Positions 36,541-45,721 of a stretch of DNA of 64,000 bases are shown piece by piece. The notes beneath the pieces are model-generated. The model worked only from the letters and a program-made list of their open reading frames with translations, ran no database searches and was not told the DNA's origin. The first letter of the stretch is position 1; each line of letters opens with the position of its first letter. The DNA is from CAYZXK01 sp964482395 (GTDB lineage Bacteria; Planctomycetota; Phycisphaerae; UBA1845; Fen-1342): positions 1-64,000 of the forward strand of contig CAYZXK010000085.1 of NCBI GenBank assembly GCA_964482395.1, in the 5' to 3' direction. A program made the translations under genes and the position numbers.

Positions 36541-37641
36541 TCAGGTGCCTCGCATCTGGGAGGGAGACCGGATCCGGCTGCACAACCGCAGGAACTCGTC
36601 CACCTTGGGCTGCACCTCGGCCACTGTGGCCCCATTGGCGATCGCCACCTCGATGGCCAGAGCCGTTTTGGCCAGGCTTTCAAACCCGTACATCCCGCCC
36701 TGAGCCTTCAACTGACGGTTGACTCGATCGATGGCCAGCAGGTCGCCCTGCTCGAGAGCCGCCCGCAGCTCGCCGGCCTCCTCCCGCAGCTTGACCACGA
36801 AGTCGTCGATCAGGCCGGCCAGCGCGGGATCGTCGTTGAAAGTGCTGAGAATGGGCTCCTCGTGCAAGGTGCGCAACAACTGTCCGAGCCCGTCGTGCCC
36901 GAAGGGCTTTGGCAGAAACTCGTCGCAGCAGGCCGCCAGGTGCGGCGGGAGCTGACTAGTGCCGGCCCGGGCACTCATCAGCACGATCCGCCCCAGAAAG
37001 CCGTCCAGCCGCAGCTTGCGGCACACCTCGGCGCAATCCAGCCCCGGCATGTCCATGTCCAGCAGGAGCAGATCGTAAGACTTCTCCTGGCCGGCCTGAA
37101 TCAAAGCGTTGGCATCCTCGACTTGCTTCACGCTGGCGTTGAGCTGGCGCAGCCACGCCCCGATCATCTTGCCGGTCAGCGGGTCGCCTTCCACCAAGAG
37201 TACCCAGCACGGCCTGGCCTGCGGGCAGTAGAGGGCCAGCTCGACCGGCTGCATGAAGCTCATCTCCACCTCGTGTATGTTGGCCTCCACGTAGTGACAG
37301 GCTCGCACCCAACCCGGCGTGTCCGTCCAGGTGCCGTAAAGGGTGATGAGCTGGGCGCAGCAGGAGGTCCCCGGATGAATGAAGCATTGGTGCAGGAACC
37401 CCAGCCCGCGTCGACTGATCCAGCGCGTGGGGACCGCGTAGCGGACCGAAGTCGATCCCCCGGGCTGTCGCATATCGACGTTCATCGCCTGGATGCGATA
37501 CGGATATCGCGGATCCGGGGTGGACCTGGGGGTAGCCTTGTCACGGTCATCCAGGGCGTCCAGCAGGCGCGCGATCTGCCCGTTGGAGTACCGCACCGAG
37601 GACAACCGGTGTACGACTTGATCCTGGGCTACGAGTTCCAT
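36541..37641 (-). CDS. PilZ-like / receiver / HPt-like signalling protein
   Basis: 366 residues from the ATG at 37641 (AGGAA upstream). Residues about 40-135 resemble a PilZ domain (RYPYRIQAMNV...SRRGLGFL), which would bind cyclic-di-GMP. Residues 146-260 are a receiver domain: LLVEGDP (one acid of the usual pair is Gly), phospho-acceptor Asp195 in LLLLDMDMPG, SAR, and KPFG. Residues about 268-350 are an HPt-like four-helix bundle (RVNRQLKAQGGMYGF), but the phosphorylatable His of the AHxLKG motif is Arg309. It could read out c-di-GMP and phosphorylation together. No partner kinase is adjacent. Confidence 0.75.
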   Translation of the reverse strand: MELVAQDQVVHRLSSVRYSNGQIARLLDALDDRDKATPRSTPDPRYPYRIQAMNVDMRQPGGSTSVRYAVPTRWISRRGLGFLHQCFIHPGTSCCAQLITLYGTWTDTPGWVRACHYVEANIHEVEMSFMQPVELALYCPQARPCWVLLVEGDPLTGKMIGAWLRQLNASVKQVEDANALIQAGQEKSYDLLLLDMDMPGLDCAEVCRKLRLDGFLGRIVLMSARAGTSQLPPHLAACCDEFLPKPFGHDGLGQLLRTLHEEPILSTFNDDPALAGLIDDFVVKLREEAGELRAALEQGDLLAIDRVNRQLKAQGGMYGFESLAKTALAIEVAIANGATVAEVQPKVDEFLRLCSRIRSPSQMRGT

Positions 37642-37849
37642 GGCCCTTATTCCTGGTGTGCGACACGCGGCCACCGCGTCGCCACCGTTGAATATCGTCC
37701 ACGCTTTCTAGGGGGAACACCCGGATCAGCGAGTTTCCCGCGCTCAACCGCTTAATCTGTGGCAGGGTAAATCCGATAACCTCGTCGGGAACCGGGGGCC
37801 TCGGGTAGGCGGCCAATCACTCATCCGGGCGCTTGTCGATTGGCCGGGT

Positions 37850-37867
37850 GCGCTTGCAAGCGCTTGC
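37850..37867. promoter_or_regulatory. Overlapping palindromes resembling a LacI/GalR-family operator
   Basis: GCGCTTGCAAGCGC (37850-37863) and GCAAGCGCTTGC (37856-37867) are both perfect palindromes sharing half-sites. The centre AAGCGCTT fits the usual LacI-family operator core. It lies about 210 bases upstream of the PilZ/receiver gene start, and no LacI-type gene is in the window. Function inferred only. Confidence 0.3.
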
Positions 37868-37989
37868 TGTGCTTTTCGGAGCACCGCCGGAAACTCTTGG
37901 CGGACGTCTTGCGCTTATTGACCGTTCCGGGAGACGTTATAGCCGCCCGCGGGGGGAGCGTTGCGAAACGGCTTTCAATCCCACAGAGT

Positions 37990-38018
37990 TTGAAGCCGGT
38001 CAGGGTGATGGGTAGAAT
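37990..38018 (+). promoter_or_regulatory. Promoter of tRNA-Ser
   Basis: TTGAAG (37990-37995), 17-base spacer, TAGAAT (38013-38018). The start point would be near 38025, about 70 nt before the mature tRNA 5' end. Confidence 0.5.
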
Positions 38019-38097
38019 GCCGCCTGCGGATTGGCTGGCTCAACCAAAGCGAGGTTCGGTTACGGGCTTGGCGGTGCAGGCTCGCGGCGGACTCCCG

Positions 38098-38188
<91 letters not shown>

Positions 38189-38211
38189 TTTTTCACGCCC
38201 GCAGTTATGAG

Positions 38212-41200
38212 TCAGTGAAAGTCGCGTGACCTGGCACGCAGGGGCGCGAGACGTGCTGACAGATCGGTTAACCTGGTCGTCTGCACGTTGATCACCTCGG
38301 TTTGACGCTCTACCACCCCTTCGGCAATTATCGCGATCTTGGTCTGGGCTACCTGCCGATGGCGGTTCCAGACCGCCGGCCGAATTATCAGATTGGCCGT
38401 GCCGGTCTCATCTTCGAGGGTCATGAAGATCAGACCTTTGGCAGTTGCCGGCCGCTGACGATGCGTGACCAGTCCCGCCACGGCGATCCGTTGCCCACGG
38501 CGGGCCGCATGCAACTGCTCGCTGGTACTCACCCCCAAGGTCCGTAGTTCGTCGCGCAGCAGGCCAATCGGGTGTGCGCTTAGCGACAGGCCCACCGTCT
38601 CATAATCCTGCACCACGGTCTCATCCGGGGACATGCTCGGCAGCTCGACCGGCGGCTCGTTCAATTCCGATTGGGCAAATAGCGGCGACGGATCATCGTC
38701 CGGGGCCAGAATCTGCCATAGCGCCTGCCGGCGGTTCAGCCCCAGTGAGCGGAAGGCGTCCGCCGCCGCCAGGCGGAGCAGCGTTTCACGTGAAACGTCT
38801 GGCCGGCGGACCAGAGCCTGAATGGACCGGATCGGCCCCTGGCGTTGGGCGGCTTCGATTCCACGGACTTTCTCGGCGCTCAGGCCGCGCACCAGGCGAA
38901 AGCCCAGCCGCAAGGCCGGAGCGGGCCAGGTCTCAGCCCGCGAAAGCCGCGAAGCCACGGAGCCACTGAGCCCCGGCTCCAGCCGACAATCATAGCCGCT
39001 GGCATTGATGTCCACCGGCAGCACCGTGACGCCGTGCCGCAGTGCGTCTCGTACCAGTTGGGCCGGTGCGTAAAACCCCATGGGCTGAGAGTTCAGCAGA
39101 GCGGCGACGAAGGCGGCCGGGTGGTAACACTTCAGCCACGCCGACACGTAGACCAGCAGTGCAAATGAGGCCGCGTGACTTTCGGGAAATCCATACTCGC
39201 CAAAGCCGCGAATCTGCTTGAAGATCTGCTCGGCAAATGTCGGCGAGTAACCATTGGCCAGCATGCCGCGGATGAGTTGGGTCTGGAATTGTTCCATTTG
39301 GCCGCCCCGACGCCAGGCGGCCATGGAGCGTCGCAGTTGATCGGCCTGGCCGGGCGTGAACCCCGCCGCCACCACCGCCAGTCGCATGACCTGCTCTTGA
39401 AACAGCGGCACGCCGAGCGTTTTCTCCAGCACCTGTCGCACCGCCGGGCTGGGGTACCAGACCGGTTCCAGCCCGCTGCGTCGCCGCAGGTAAGGATGGA
39501 TCATCCCGCCCTGAATCGGTCCGGGGCGCACAATCGCTACTTCGATTACCAGGTCGTAGAAGCAGCGCGGCCTGAGGCGCGGCAGCATCGACATCTGAGC
39601 CCGACTCTCGATCTGGAATACGCCCACCGTATCGGCCCGGCAGATCATGTCGTAGACCTGCGGGTCCTCGGGCGGAACAGAATGAAGCTGGAGCTCCGAA
39701 CCAGGGCATTGATTAACCAGATCGAAGCATTTGTTGATCGCCGTCAGCATGCCCAGCGCCAGGCAGTCGACCTTTAGAATACCCAGCGCGTCGATGTCAT
39801 CTTTATCCCACTCGATGAAGGTGCGCCCGGGCATGGCGCCATTCTCGAGCGGTACGATTTCACACAGGGGTGTTTCAGTAATCACAAAGCCGCCTACATG
39901 TTGCGAAAGATGCCGTGGAAAGCCTATCAGTTGGCGCACCAGCCGTACCAGCATTTGTACGGTGCGGTCCTGTGGGTTCAGTCCGGCACTGCGCAGCGCC
40001 TCATCCGGCACCGCCTCCTGGCTCCACCAGTCCAGCGATTTGGCCAGCACATCCACGCGATCCAGCGACAGCCCCAGGACCTTGCCGACATCGCGTACTG
40101 CGGAGCGCGGCCGGTAGGTGATGACCTCGGCGGTGATGCCCGCCCGCTCGCGCCCGTATTTTTCGTAGATGTATTGAAAAACCTCCTCGCGGCGCTCATG
40201 CTCGAAGTCTATATCAATATCCGGCGGCTCATTGCGTTCGCGGCTGATGAAGCGCTCGAAGAGCAGGTCGATGCGGGCCGGGTCGACGGCGGTGACTCCC
40301 AATGCATAGCACACGGCCGAGTTGGCGGCTGAGCCGCGACCCTGGCACAAAATGCCGCGCCCGCGCGCGAATCGCACCAGATCCCAGACGGTCAGGAAAT
40401 AGTGTTCATATTTCAGTTCCGCGATCAGCGCCAGCTCCCGCCGGATCAGGGCCCGTACCTTGGGGGGAATGCCACCCGGATACCTCTGGCGTGCTCCCGC
40501 CCAGGTAAGCTGGGCCAGATACTGGTGAGCGGTCATCCCCTCCGGCACCAGCTCGTGGGGATACTCGTAGCGCAGCTCGTCCAGCGAAAAGGTGCAGCGG
40601 CGGGCAATCTCGACCGTTCGTTGAACCAGCTCCGGATATCCCGCGTAGCGTCGGGCGATCTGGTCGCGCGCTCGCAAGGCCCGCTGAGCATTGGCGAACA
40701 GCCGGCGCCCGGCCTCGGCGAGCGTGCACTTCTCGCGAACGCAGGTCAGCACATCCTGCAAGTATCTGCGCTGCGGCAGGTGGTAATGCACATCGCCGGC
40801 CGCGACCAACGGAATGCCGCTCTCCCGCGACAGCTCCGTCAGTTGCTCCAGGCGCTCCGCGTCCGGCACCTCGCGGGTGAGCTCCGCGGCCAGGTAGAGG
40901 TCCGGTCCGAAAATGTCACGATAGGTTTGCCAGGGCCGGCGGCCGGCCATGTCTGGGCCGCGCAGGACGCCTTTCTCCGGCGGTTCCGCGGTCGCCGCAT
41001 TGATCCGTTGTTCGGTTACCTGATCGCCAGCGGTCGGCAAGCCGATCGCGATCAGGCCCCGCCCCAGCTCCGCCAGATCAGCCAATCGTATCGCACACGC
41101 TCCCTTCGGACAGCGCAACCGACCACGGGTGATCAATCTCGACAGGCGCCCGTATGCCGTCCGGTCGGGCGCCAGCAAGACCAGCGGCGGAGCATCCACC

Positions 41201-41496
41201 GGCACGATTTCCGCCCCGATGATCAGATGAAGTTGATGTTCCTTGGCGGCCAGATGCGCCCGGACCACCCCGGCCAGCGAGTTGCGGTCGGTGATGGCCA
41301 GGGCCGCGTAGCCCAATTCAGCCGCGGTAGCGACCAGCTCCTCAGGGTGCGAGGCCCCGCGCAGGAATGAGAAGTTCGACCGGCAGTGCAGCTCGGCGTA
41401 GCTCGGCAGAGCAGGGCCGCCAATCGGCGGTCTGATCGGATCGGGACCACCCAGCGTGATTGCCGGTTGGACAGGCGATGGGGGCTGCCGCGGCAT
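38212..41496 (-). CDS. dnaE2: Error-prone DNA polymerase (DnaE2/ImuC type)
   Basis: C-family polymerase, 1094 residues, the length of DnaE2 rather than replicative DnaE. PHP domain ELHCRSNFSFLRGASHPEELV, palm aspartates in RNEPPDIDIDFEHERREEVF, GRGSAANSAVCYALG and the C-terminal OB fold (RIAVAGLVTHRQRPATAKGLIFMTLEDETG). DnaE2 normally acts in mutagenic lesion bypass with ImuA and ImuB in an SOS operon. Neither is upstream here: the preceding 450 bases are non-coding. A promoter at 41574-41602 suggests a monocistronic unit. Confidence 0.93.
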   Translation of the reverse strand: MPRQPPSPVQPAITLGGPDPIRPPIGGPALPSYAELHCRSNFSFLRGASHPEELVATAAELGYAALAITDRNSLAGVVRAHLAAKEHQLHLIIGAEIVPVDAPPLVLLAPDRTAYGRLSRLITRGRLRCPKGACAIRLADLAELGRGLIAIGLPTAGDQVTEQRINAATAEPPEKGVLRGPDMAGRRPWQTYRDIFGPDLYLAAELTREVPDAERLEQLTELSRESGIPLVAAGDVHYHLPQRRYLQDVLTCVREKCTLAEAGRRLFANAQRALRARDQIARRYAGYPELVQRTVEIARRCTFSLDELRYEYPHELVPEGMTAHQYLAQLTWAGARQRYPGGIPPKVRALIRRELALIAELKYEHYFLTVWDLVRFARGRGILCQGRGSAANSAVCYALGVTAVDPARIDLLFERFISRERNEPPDIDIDFEHERREEVFQYIYEKYGRERAGITAEVITYRPRSAVRDVGKVLGLSLDRVDVLAKSLDWWSQEAVPDEALRSAGLNPQDRTVQMLVRLVRQLIGFPRHLSQHVGGFVITETPLCEIVPLENGAMPGRTFIEWDKDDIDALGILKVDCLALGMLTAINKCFDLVNQCPGSELQLHSVPPEDPQVYDMICRADTVGVFQIESRAQMSMLPRLRPRCFYDLVIEVAIVRPGPIQGGMIHPYLRRRSGLEPVWYPSPAVRQVLEKTLGVPLFQEQVMRLAVVAAGFTPGQADQLRRSMAAWRRGGQMEQFQTQLIRGMLANGYSPTFAEQIFKQIRGFGEYGFPESHAASFALLVYVSAWLKCYHPAAFVAALLNSQPMGFYAPAQLVRDALRHGVTVLPVDINASGYDCRLEPGLSGSVASRLSRAETWPAPALRLGFRLVRGLSAEKVRGIEAAQRQGPIRSIQALVRRPDVSRETLLRLAAADAFRSLGLNRRQALWQILAPDDDPSPLFAQSELNEPPVELPSMSPDETVVQDYETVGLSLSAHPIGLLRDELRTLGVSTSEQLHAARRGQRIAVAGLVTHRQRPATAKGLIFMTLEDETGTANLIIRPAVWNRHRQVAQTKIAIIAEGVVERQTEVINVQTTRLTDLSARLAPLRARSRDFH

Positions 41497-41573
41497 ACCT
41501 GGTTACACTCTGGCGACTGGTGGGCACCGGTCCGGCACCAACGGCCTGGCGTCTTCTCGGTTCTCGCGCAGTC

Positions 41574-41602
41574 AGCATACCTAACAAATTACTAATATGC
41601 AA
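41574..41602 (-). promoter_or_regulatory. Promoter of dnaE2
   Basis: Read on the minus strand: TTGCAT (41602-41597), 17-base spacer, TATGCT (41579-41574). The element also forms an inverted repeat GCATA-N16-TATGC. The start codon lies about 78 bases downstream. Confidence 0.4.
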
Positions 41603-41788
41603 CTCGAATTCCCCGCCGGTGGCGGCGGCCGGGCGGAACCCGGGCTACGGCGGGCTGGTCAGTAGCAGGTCTGGTCGATCTGACCCGGGCAAGCCGGCCG
41701 GGCAATTAAGCATTGTGCGTAGGTTATGACCGGATAAGCACTTAGGTCTCCGGTGGGACTATTTTGATCTTATTTGCCTGGCTGGCGC

Positions 41789-41816
41789 TTGACAAGGGCA
41801 GGCGGTCGGATAAAGT
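41789..41816 (+). promoter_or_regulatory. Promoter of the PEP-CTERM protein gene
   Basis: Consensus TTGACA (41789-41794), 16-base spacer, TAAAGT (41811-41816). A leader of about 125 nt precedes the GTG start at 41948, long enough for post-transcriptional control. Confidence 0.5.
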
Positions 41817-41947
41817 AGAACGTGGATGTTCGGGTTCGACTCGCGGGCCTTCAGTTGCGGGCTGGTCGGATCTGTTCACCCGACGGTCGTTGTGTTTCGC
41901 GGACGCGCGTGGCGTCCGCCGGCACCCTCTTAGGTAGGAGGCACATC

Positions 41948-42886
41948 GTGAAGCTATCGAATTGGGCATGTGTAACAGCGATTTTGTGCATCACACTGGC
42001 CTCGATGGCCGGACCATCGCTTCCGGTCACCAAGCCGCCCCTGGCACCGGTGCCAAGCTGGACCGGGCCGGTGATCGATCCACACGCCGTGCTGGGTCAA
42101 TGGTTCCTACGCGCCGATGGCACCGAAACGTACCGCACGCACGAGTTTCACGATAACCTTGAGGGCCTGGGCGGCGGGTTCGCGGGCTCGATGGCCATCA
42201 ACGGAATGGTCAGCATGCTGGGCTTCGATGCGGCGGGCAACATCACCGGATTCGACATCACCGCCACGATCATCAACGACGACGGACCGTTCGGAGTCTG
42301 GGAGGAAGGCACGAACAGTCACGGCGAGTTCGTTCCGCCGGGGACTGTGCGGCAGCCCTATCGCGGGACGTTCTACGACGTGAAGCTGACCACGTCGTTC
42401 GCGGATGATGGCATCTTTGGGAATTTCCCCGGGCCGGCCGGCCCCTATCTGGGGGACGAGCTGAGTCAGAACATCTACGCAATCGGCTACGACCAATTGG
42501 CATGGTACTGCTGGACGCCAGGCAACCCCAACCCGGACCTGGCGCCCTGGGGCAGTTACATGGTCCCCACCTGGGACTTCGGGGACATCCCTCTGGGTGC
42601 CGCGGTCAGCCGCACGCTCAGCTTCGGGCTCTATGCTCCGATCGACCCCACCAACCCCCTGTACGGCCTGCTGATTACGGCCTATGAGAACCAGCAGGAT
42701 CTGTTTATGAACCGGAGCATGTCGCTGAAGATCAGCAATTACTTCGATGCCTTGTCGATCGACCCTGGCACGCCGTATCCAGTGCCACCGATCTTTTCAA
42801 GCGACGTGTCGGTGTTTCATAACATTCCCGAGCCGGCCAGCGTGTTGCTGTTGGGCCTGGCCGGGCTGCTGATCCGGCGACGTTAA
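41948..42886 (+). CDS. Secreted PEP-CTERM-anchored protein of unknown function
   Basis: 312 residues from the GTG at 41948, chosen because AGGAGG lies 6-11 bases upstream and a signal peptide follows (MKLSNWACVTAILCITLASMAG). The C-terminus has the PEP-CTERM arrangement: IPEPASVLLLGLAGLLIRRR, a sorting motif, helix and basic tail, recognised in other bacteria by exosortase, which is not in this window. The middle is a beta-rich extracellular domain (DGTETYRTHEFHDNLEGLGG, FGNFPGPAGPYL) not assigned to a family. Probably exported and linked to exopolysaccharide or surface. Confidence 0.8.
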   Translation: MKLSNWACVTAILCITLASMAGPSLPVTKPPLAPVPSWTGPVIDPHAVLGQWFLRADGTETYRTHEFHDNLEGLGGGFAGSMAINGMVSMLGFDAAGNITGFDITATIINDDGPFGVWEEGTNSHGEFVPPGTVRQPYRGTFYDVKLTTSFADDGIFGNFPGPAGPYLGDELSQNIYAIGYDQLAWYCWTPGNPNPDLAPWGSYMVPTWDFGDIPLGAAVSRTLSFGLYAPIDPTNPLYGLLITAYENQQDLFMNRSMSLKISNYFDALSIDPGTPYPVPPIFSSDVSVFHNIPEPASVLLLGLAGLLIRRR

Positions 42887-42941
42887 ATTCCATCGCGCGG
42901 GGGCTGAGCACCGTCCGTCCAGTTTCCGCTGCCTGCGGCCT

Positions 42942-42959
42942 GGCCGGGCGGTGCCGGCC
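42942..42959. terminator. Hairpin after the PEP-CTERM gene
   Basis: GGCCGG (42942-42947) and CCGGCC (42954-42959) form a 6-bp stem with a 6-nt loop, 55 bases after the stop. There is no T-tract, so it is a weak candidate. Confidence 0.25.
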
Positions 42960-43067
42960 TGCGTCCGAGTGTGGGCTCGACCTAAAAGCAGCGGGTTTCT
43001 TTGCATTTTGGGTTGGGCCGCTCAATCACATGCCCCCTTCATACATGTCTGGCCGGCGGTTCGGCCC

Positions 43068-43096
43068 TGTGTCGGGACACGGACGGACGCTAGAAT
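43068..43096 (+). promoter_or_regulatory. Possible leaderless promoter of tsaB
   Basis: TGTGTC (43068-43073), 17-base spacer, TAGAAT (43091-43096). The -10 box ends 6 bases before the GTG start, so transcription would begin at or next to the start codon. Confidence 0.35.
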
Positions 43097-43102
43097 GCGC
43101 GC

Positions 43103-43837
43103 GTGGACGAAGGTCTGATCCTGGCTGTGGAGACCTCCAGTCAGCGCGGCAGTGTGGCTTTAGGTCGTGGCTGGCAGGTTGCGGGTTGGCGGGGGTTGTC
43201 TGCTGAGCGCCGGCACGCGGCGGAACTGCTCCCGGCCATTGCTGAGCTGCTGAATCAGGCCGGTGCACAGCCGCAGCAGGTGCAGATAATATGCTTCTCC
43301 CAAGGCCCCGGTAGCTTCACCGGCTTGCGGGTAGCTGCGAGCCTGGCCCGAATGTGGCAATCGGCTACCAGTTGCCGGGTGGTTGCCGTGCCGACGCTCG
43401 AAGTCGTGGCCAGGAATGCCCTGCGGTGCCGGGAGGTGCCGCCGCGCTTGGCGGTGCTGGTGGATGCCCGCCAAGGCCGGGTTTTCGGAGCGGTTTTTGC
43501 CCCTGACGGCGACGAATTGCGTACTGTGGTGCCGGCGGGTCTGCATGAAGTGACTGCTTGGCTGGCTGGGCTGGAGCGGCCGTGTGCGGTTCTGGGCGCA
43601 GGCGTCTCACAGCATCAGACAGCGATTCTTGATGCCGGTCTTCAGGTGCTGCCTGAGGAGTACTGGTGGCCGGATGCGCGGGAGGTTTTGGCGGCGGGTA
43701 GGCGGTACGTTGCCGCCGGCCGCTTTTGCTCGCCCGGGGAGATTCGGCCGGCTTACCTGCGGCCGCCGGAATGCGAAGAAGTCTACGAACGACGCCGTGC
43801 GGAAGCTCAGGCGCGCCACGGGTACCGACCCAGTTGA
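43103..43837 (+). CDS. tsaB: tRNA threonylcarbamoyladenosine biosynthesis protein TsaB
   Basis: 244 residues, GTG start. Scaffold paralog of TsaD in the t6A complex that modifies A37 of ANN-decoding tRNAs. ILAVETSSQRGSVALG, SAERRHAAELLPAIAELL and the hallmark FSQGPGSFTGLRVAASLARM match TsaB/YeaZ. TsaC, TsaD and TsaE are not adjacent. No Shine-Dalgarno is visible, in line with a leaderless mRNA. Confidence 0.88.
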   Translation: MDEGLILAVETSSQRGSVALGRGWQVAGWRGLSAERRHAAELLPAIAELLNQAGAQPQQVQIICFSQGPGSFTGLRVAASLARMWQSATSCRVVAVPTLEVVARNALRCREVPPRLAVLVDARQGRVFGAVFAPDGDELRTVVPAGLHEVTAWLAGLERPCAVLGAGVSQHQTAILDAGLQVLPEEYWWPDAREVLAAGRRYVAAGRFCSPGEIRPAYLRPPECEEVYERRRAEAQARHGYRPS

Positions 43838-43924
43838 GAGATCGGCGGGCAGTTGACAGCCTGTGCGACCAGCGGTGTTGTACATGATTGCATGGCGAGT
43901 GATGAGCACTTGATGAGGTAAGCG

Positions 43925-45637
43925 ATGCCGGGCGAGCAACTGATCGAGTGCGTTCCCAACTTCAGTGAAGGCAACGACTTATCTATTATCAAGCAGATCA
44001 CTGACCAGATCGAGAGCGTGGAAGGCGTCACGCTGCTGGACGTCGATCCGGGCAAGGCCACCAACCGCACGGTGGTGACCTTCGTCGGGCCGCCTGAGCC
44101 GGTGCTGGAGGCCGCGGTCCGAGCGGCCAGAAAGGCCGGCGAGCTGATCGACATGAGCAAGCACAAGGGGGCTCATCCGCGGTTCGGGGCCATGGACGTC
44201 TGCCCGCTGGTGCCGGTGGCCAACATCACCATGGACGAAACCGTGGTCTACGCCCGCAAGCTGGCCCAGCGGCTGGCCGACGAGCTGGGCATGACGATCT
44301 ACTGCTATGAGAATGCCGCGTTCAGCGAGGAACGCCGGAACCTCGCGTACGTCCGGGCCGGGGAATACGAGGGACTGAAGGACAAACTCAGCCGGCCGGA
44401 GGGCAAACCGGACTTCGGGCCGGCGGTGTTCAATCCGCGTTGGGGGGCGACCGCGGTCGGGGCCCGTGATTTCCTGGTGGCCTACAATGTCAATCTGAAT
44501 ACCACCTCTGTCCGCCGGGCCAACGCCATCGCATTCGATATCCGCGAAAAAGGCCGACCGATGCGGGAAGGTCACCCGATCACCGGGAAGGTGGTCCGCG
44601 ACCAGCACGGCAACCCGGTCATGATCCCCGGCTCGCTCAAATGCGTGAAAGCCATCGGGTGGTATATCAAGGAGTATGGCATCGCTCAGATTTCGATCAA
44701 TCTCACCAACCTGAGCGTTACGCCGGTGCACGTGGCCTTCGACGAGTGCGTCAAGAAGGCGGCCGAGCGCGGCGTGCGAGTCACCGGGTCGGAACTGGTC
44801 GGGTTGATTCCGCTGCGTGCCATGTTGGACGCCGGCCGCTATTTTCTGCGGAAGCAGCAGCGTTCCACCGGCGTTTCGGACCGCGAGCTGATCAAGATCG
44901 CGGTCAAGTCGCTGGGCCTGAATGACCTGTATCCGTTCAAGCCGGAAGAGAAGATAATCGAGTACGCGATCGAGGCCCGTAAGGGGAAGAAGCAGCCGCG
45001 GTTGATCGACCTGTCGGTGCAGGATTTCGTCGAGGAGACGGCCTCGGAGTCGCCGGCTCCCGGCGGTGGGTCGGTGTCGGCTGCTGTTGGGGCATTGGGG
45101 GCGGCCCTGGCCACCATGGTGGCCAATCTGTCCTCGCACAAGGCCGGCTGGGATGAGCGATGGGAAGAGTTCTCGAACTGGGCCGAGAAGGGCAAGGCCC
45201 ACTATGTCGAGCTGCTTCGCCTGATCGACGAAGACACGCGGGCCTTCAACCAGCTCATGTCGGCCTTCGGACTGCCCCAGAATACCGAGGTCCAAAAGGC
45301 CGAGCGCCGACAGGCCATCCAGTCGGCCACCCGGGGCGCCATCGAGGTTCCCCTGCAAGTCATGCAGAAGGCGCTGGAGTCGATGGAGGTCATGCGAGCC
45401 ATGGCCGAAATCGGCAATCCCAGCTCGGTCTCGGATGCCGGGGTGGGGGCGATTTGCGCCCGGTCGGCGGTTCTGGGCGCCATGCTGAACGTCAAGATCA
45501 ACTGTAGCAATCTGGAGGACGCGGACTTCGTCAATGAGGTGCTGGCGAAAGGCCAGGCCATCGAGCGGCAGGCTCGCGAGCTGGAGGAGACCATCCTCCA
45601 GATCGTGAACCAGAAAATCGCGGCCGGCCAATCTTGA
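43925..45637 (+). CDS. ftcD: Bifunctional glutamate formimidoyltransferase / formimidotetrahydrofolate cyclodeaminase
   Basis: 570 residues. The N-terminal part (1 to about 330: LIECVPNFSEGND, HKGAHPRFGAMDVCPLVPV, GATAVGARDFLVAYNVNL) transfers a formimino group to tetrahydrofolate from formiminoglutamate. The C-terminal part (about 355-570: SPAPGGGSVSAAVGALGAALATMVANLS, DAGVGAICARSAVLGAMLNV) deaminates it to methenyl-THF. The fused animal-like arrangement occurs in several bacteria. It is 84 bases upstream of folD, which uses methenyl-THF, so they form a one-carbon pathway segment. No hut genes are in the window. Confidence 0.93.
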   Translation: MPGEQLIECVPNFSEGNDLSIIKQITDQIESVEGVTLLDVDPGKATNRTVVTFVGPPEPVLEAAVRAARKAGELIDMSKHKGAHPRFGAMDVCPLVPVANITMDETVVYARKLAQRLADELGMTIYCYENAAFSEERRNLAYVRAGEYEGLKDKLSRPEGKPDFGPAVFNPRWGATAVGARDFLVAYNVNLNTTSVRRANAIAFDIREKGRPMREGHPITGKVVRDQHGNPVMIPGSLKCVKAIGWYIKEYGIAQISINLTNLSVTPVHVAFDECVKKAAERGVRVTGSELVGLIPLRAMLDAGRYFLRKQQRSTGVSDRELIKIAVKSLGLNDLYPFKPEEKIIEYAIEARKGKKQPRLIDLSVQDFVEETASESPAPGGGSVSAAVGALGAALATMVANLSSHKAGWDERWEEFSNWAEKGKAHYVELLRLIDEDTRAFNQLMSAFGLPQNTEVQKAERRQAIQSATRGAIEVPLQVMQKALESMEVMRAMAEIGNPSSVSDAGVGAICARSAVLGAMLNVKINCSNLEDADFVNEVLAKGQAIERQARELEETILQIVNQKIAAGQS

Positions 45638-45721
45638 CGGGAACCCCGTTCATCCTGAGTGTATGGGGTCCATGGGCAATGGTGGCCGATCGCTCCGCCC
45701 TTGCTCAGATCGGACCGTGGC

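Larger units (their letters stand above)
37642..38097. other. Gap upstream of tRNA-Ser with LacI-type palindromes
   Basis: No credible protein gene. It contains two overlapping perfect palindromes at 37850-37867 and a good promoter for the tRNA at 37990-38018. The sequence just upstream of the signalling gene supplies its ribosome-binding site. Confidence 0.45.
41497..41947. other. Divergent control region of dnaE2 and the PEP-CTERM gene
   Basis: Contains no credible gene. It is markedly AT-richer than its surroundings near 41570-41620 and 41740-41820, where the two divergent promoters are called. No recognisable LexA box was found, though the lineage's LexA motif is unknown to me. Confidence 0.5.

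Noticed and set aside
37931..37943. Promoter formed by TTGACC (37918) and TATAGC (37938)
   Set aside because: Spacer is only 14 bases; the TTGAAG-N17-TAGAAT pair at 37990 is better placed for the tRNA.
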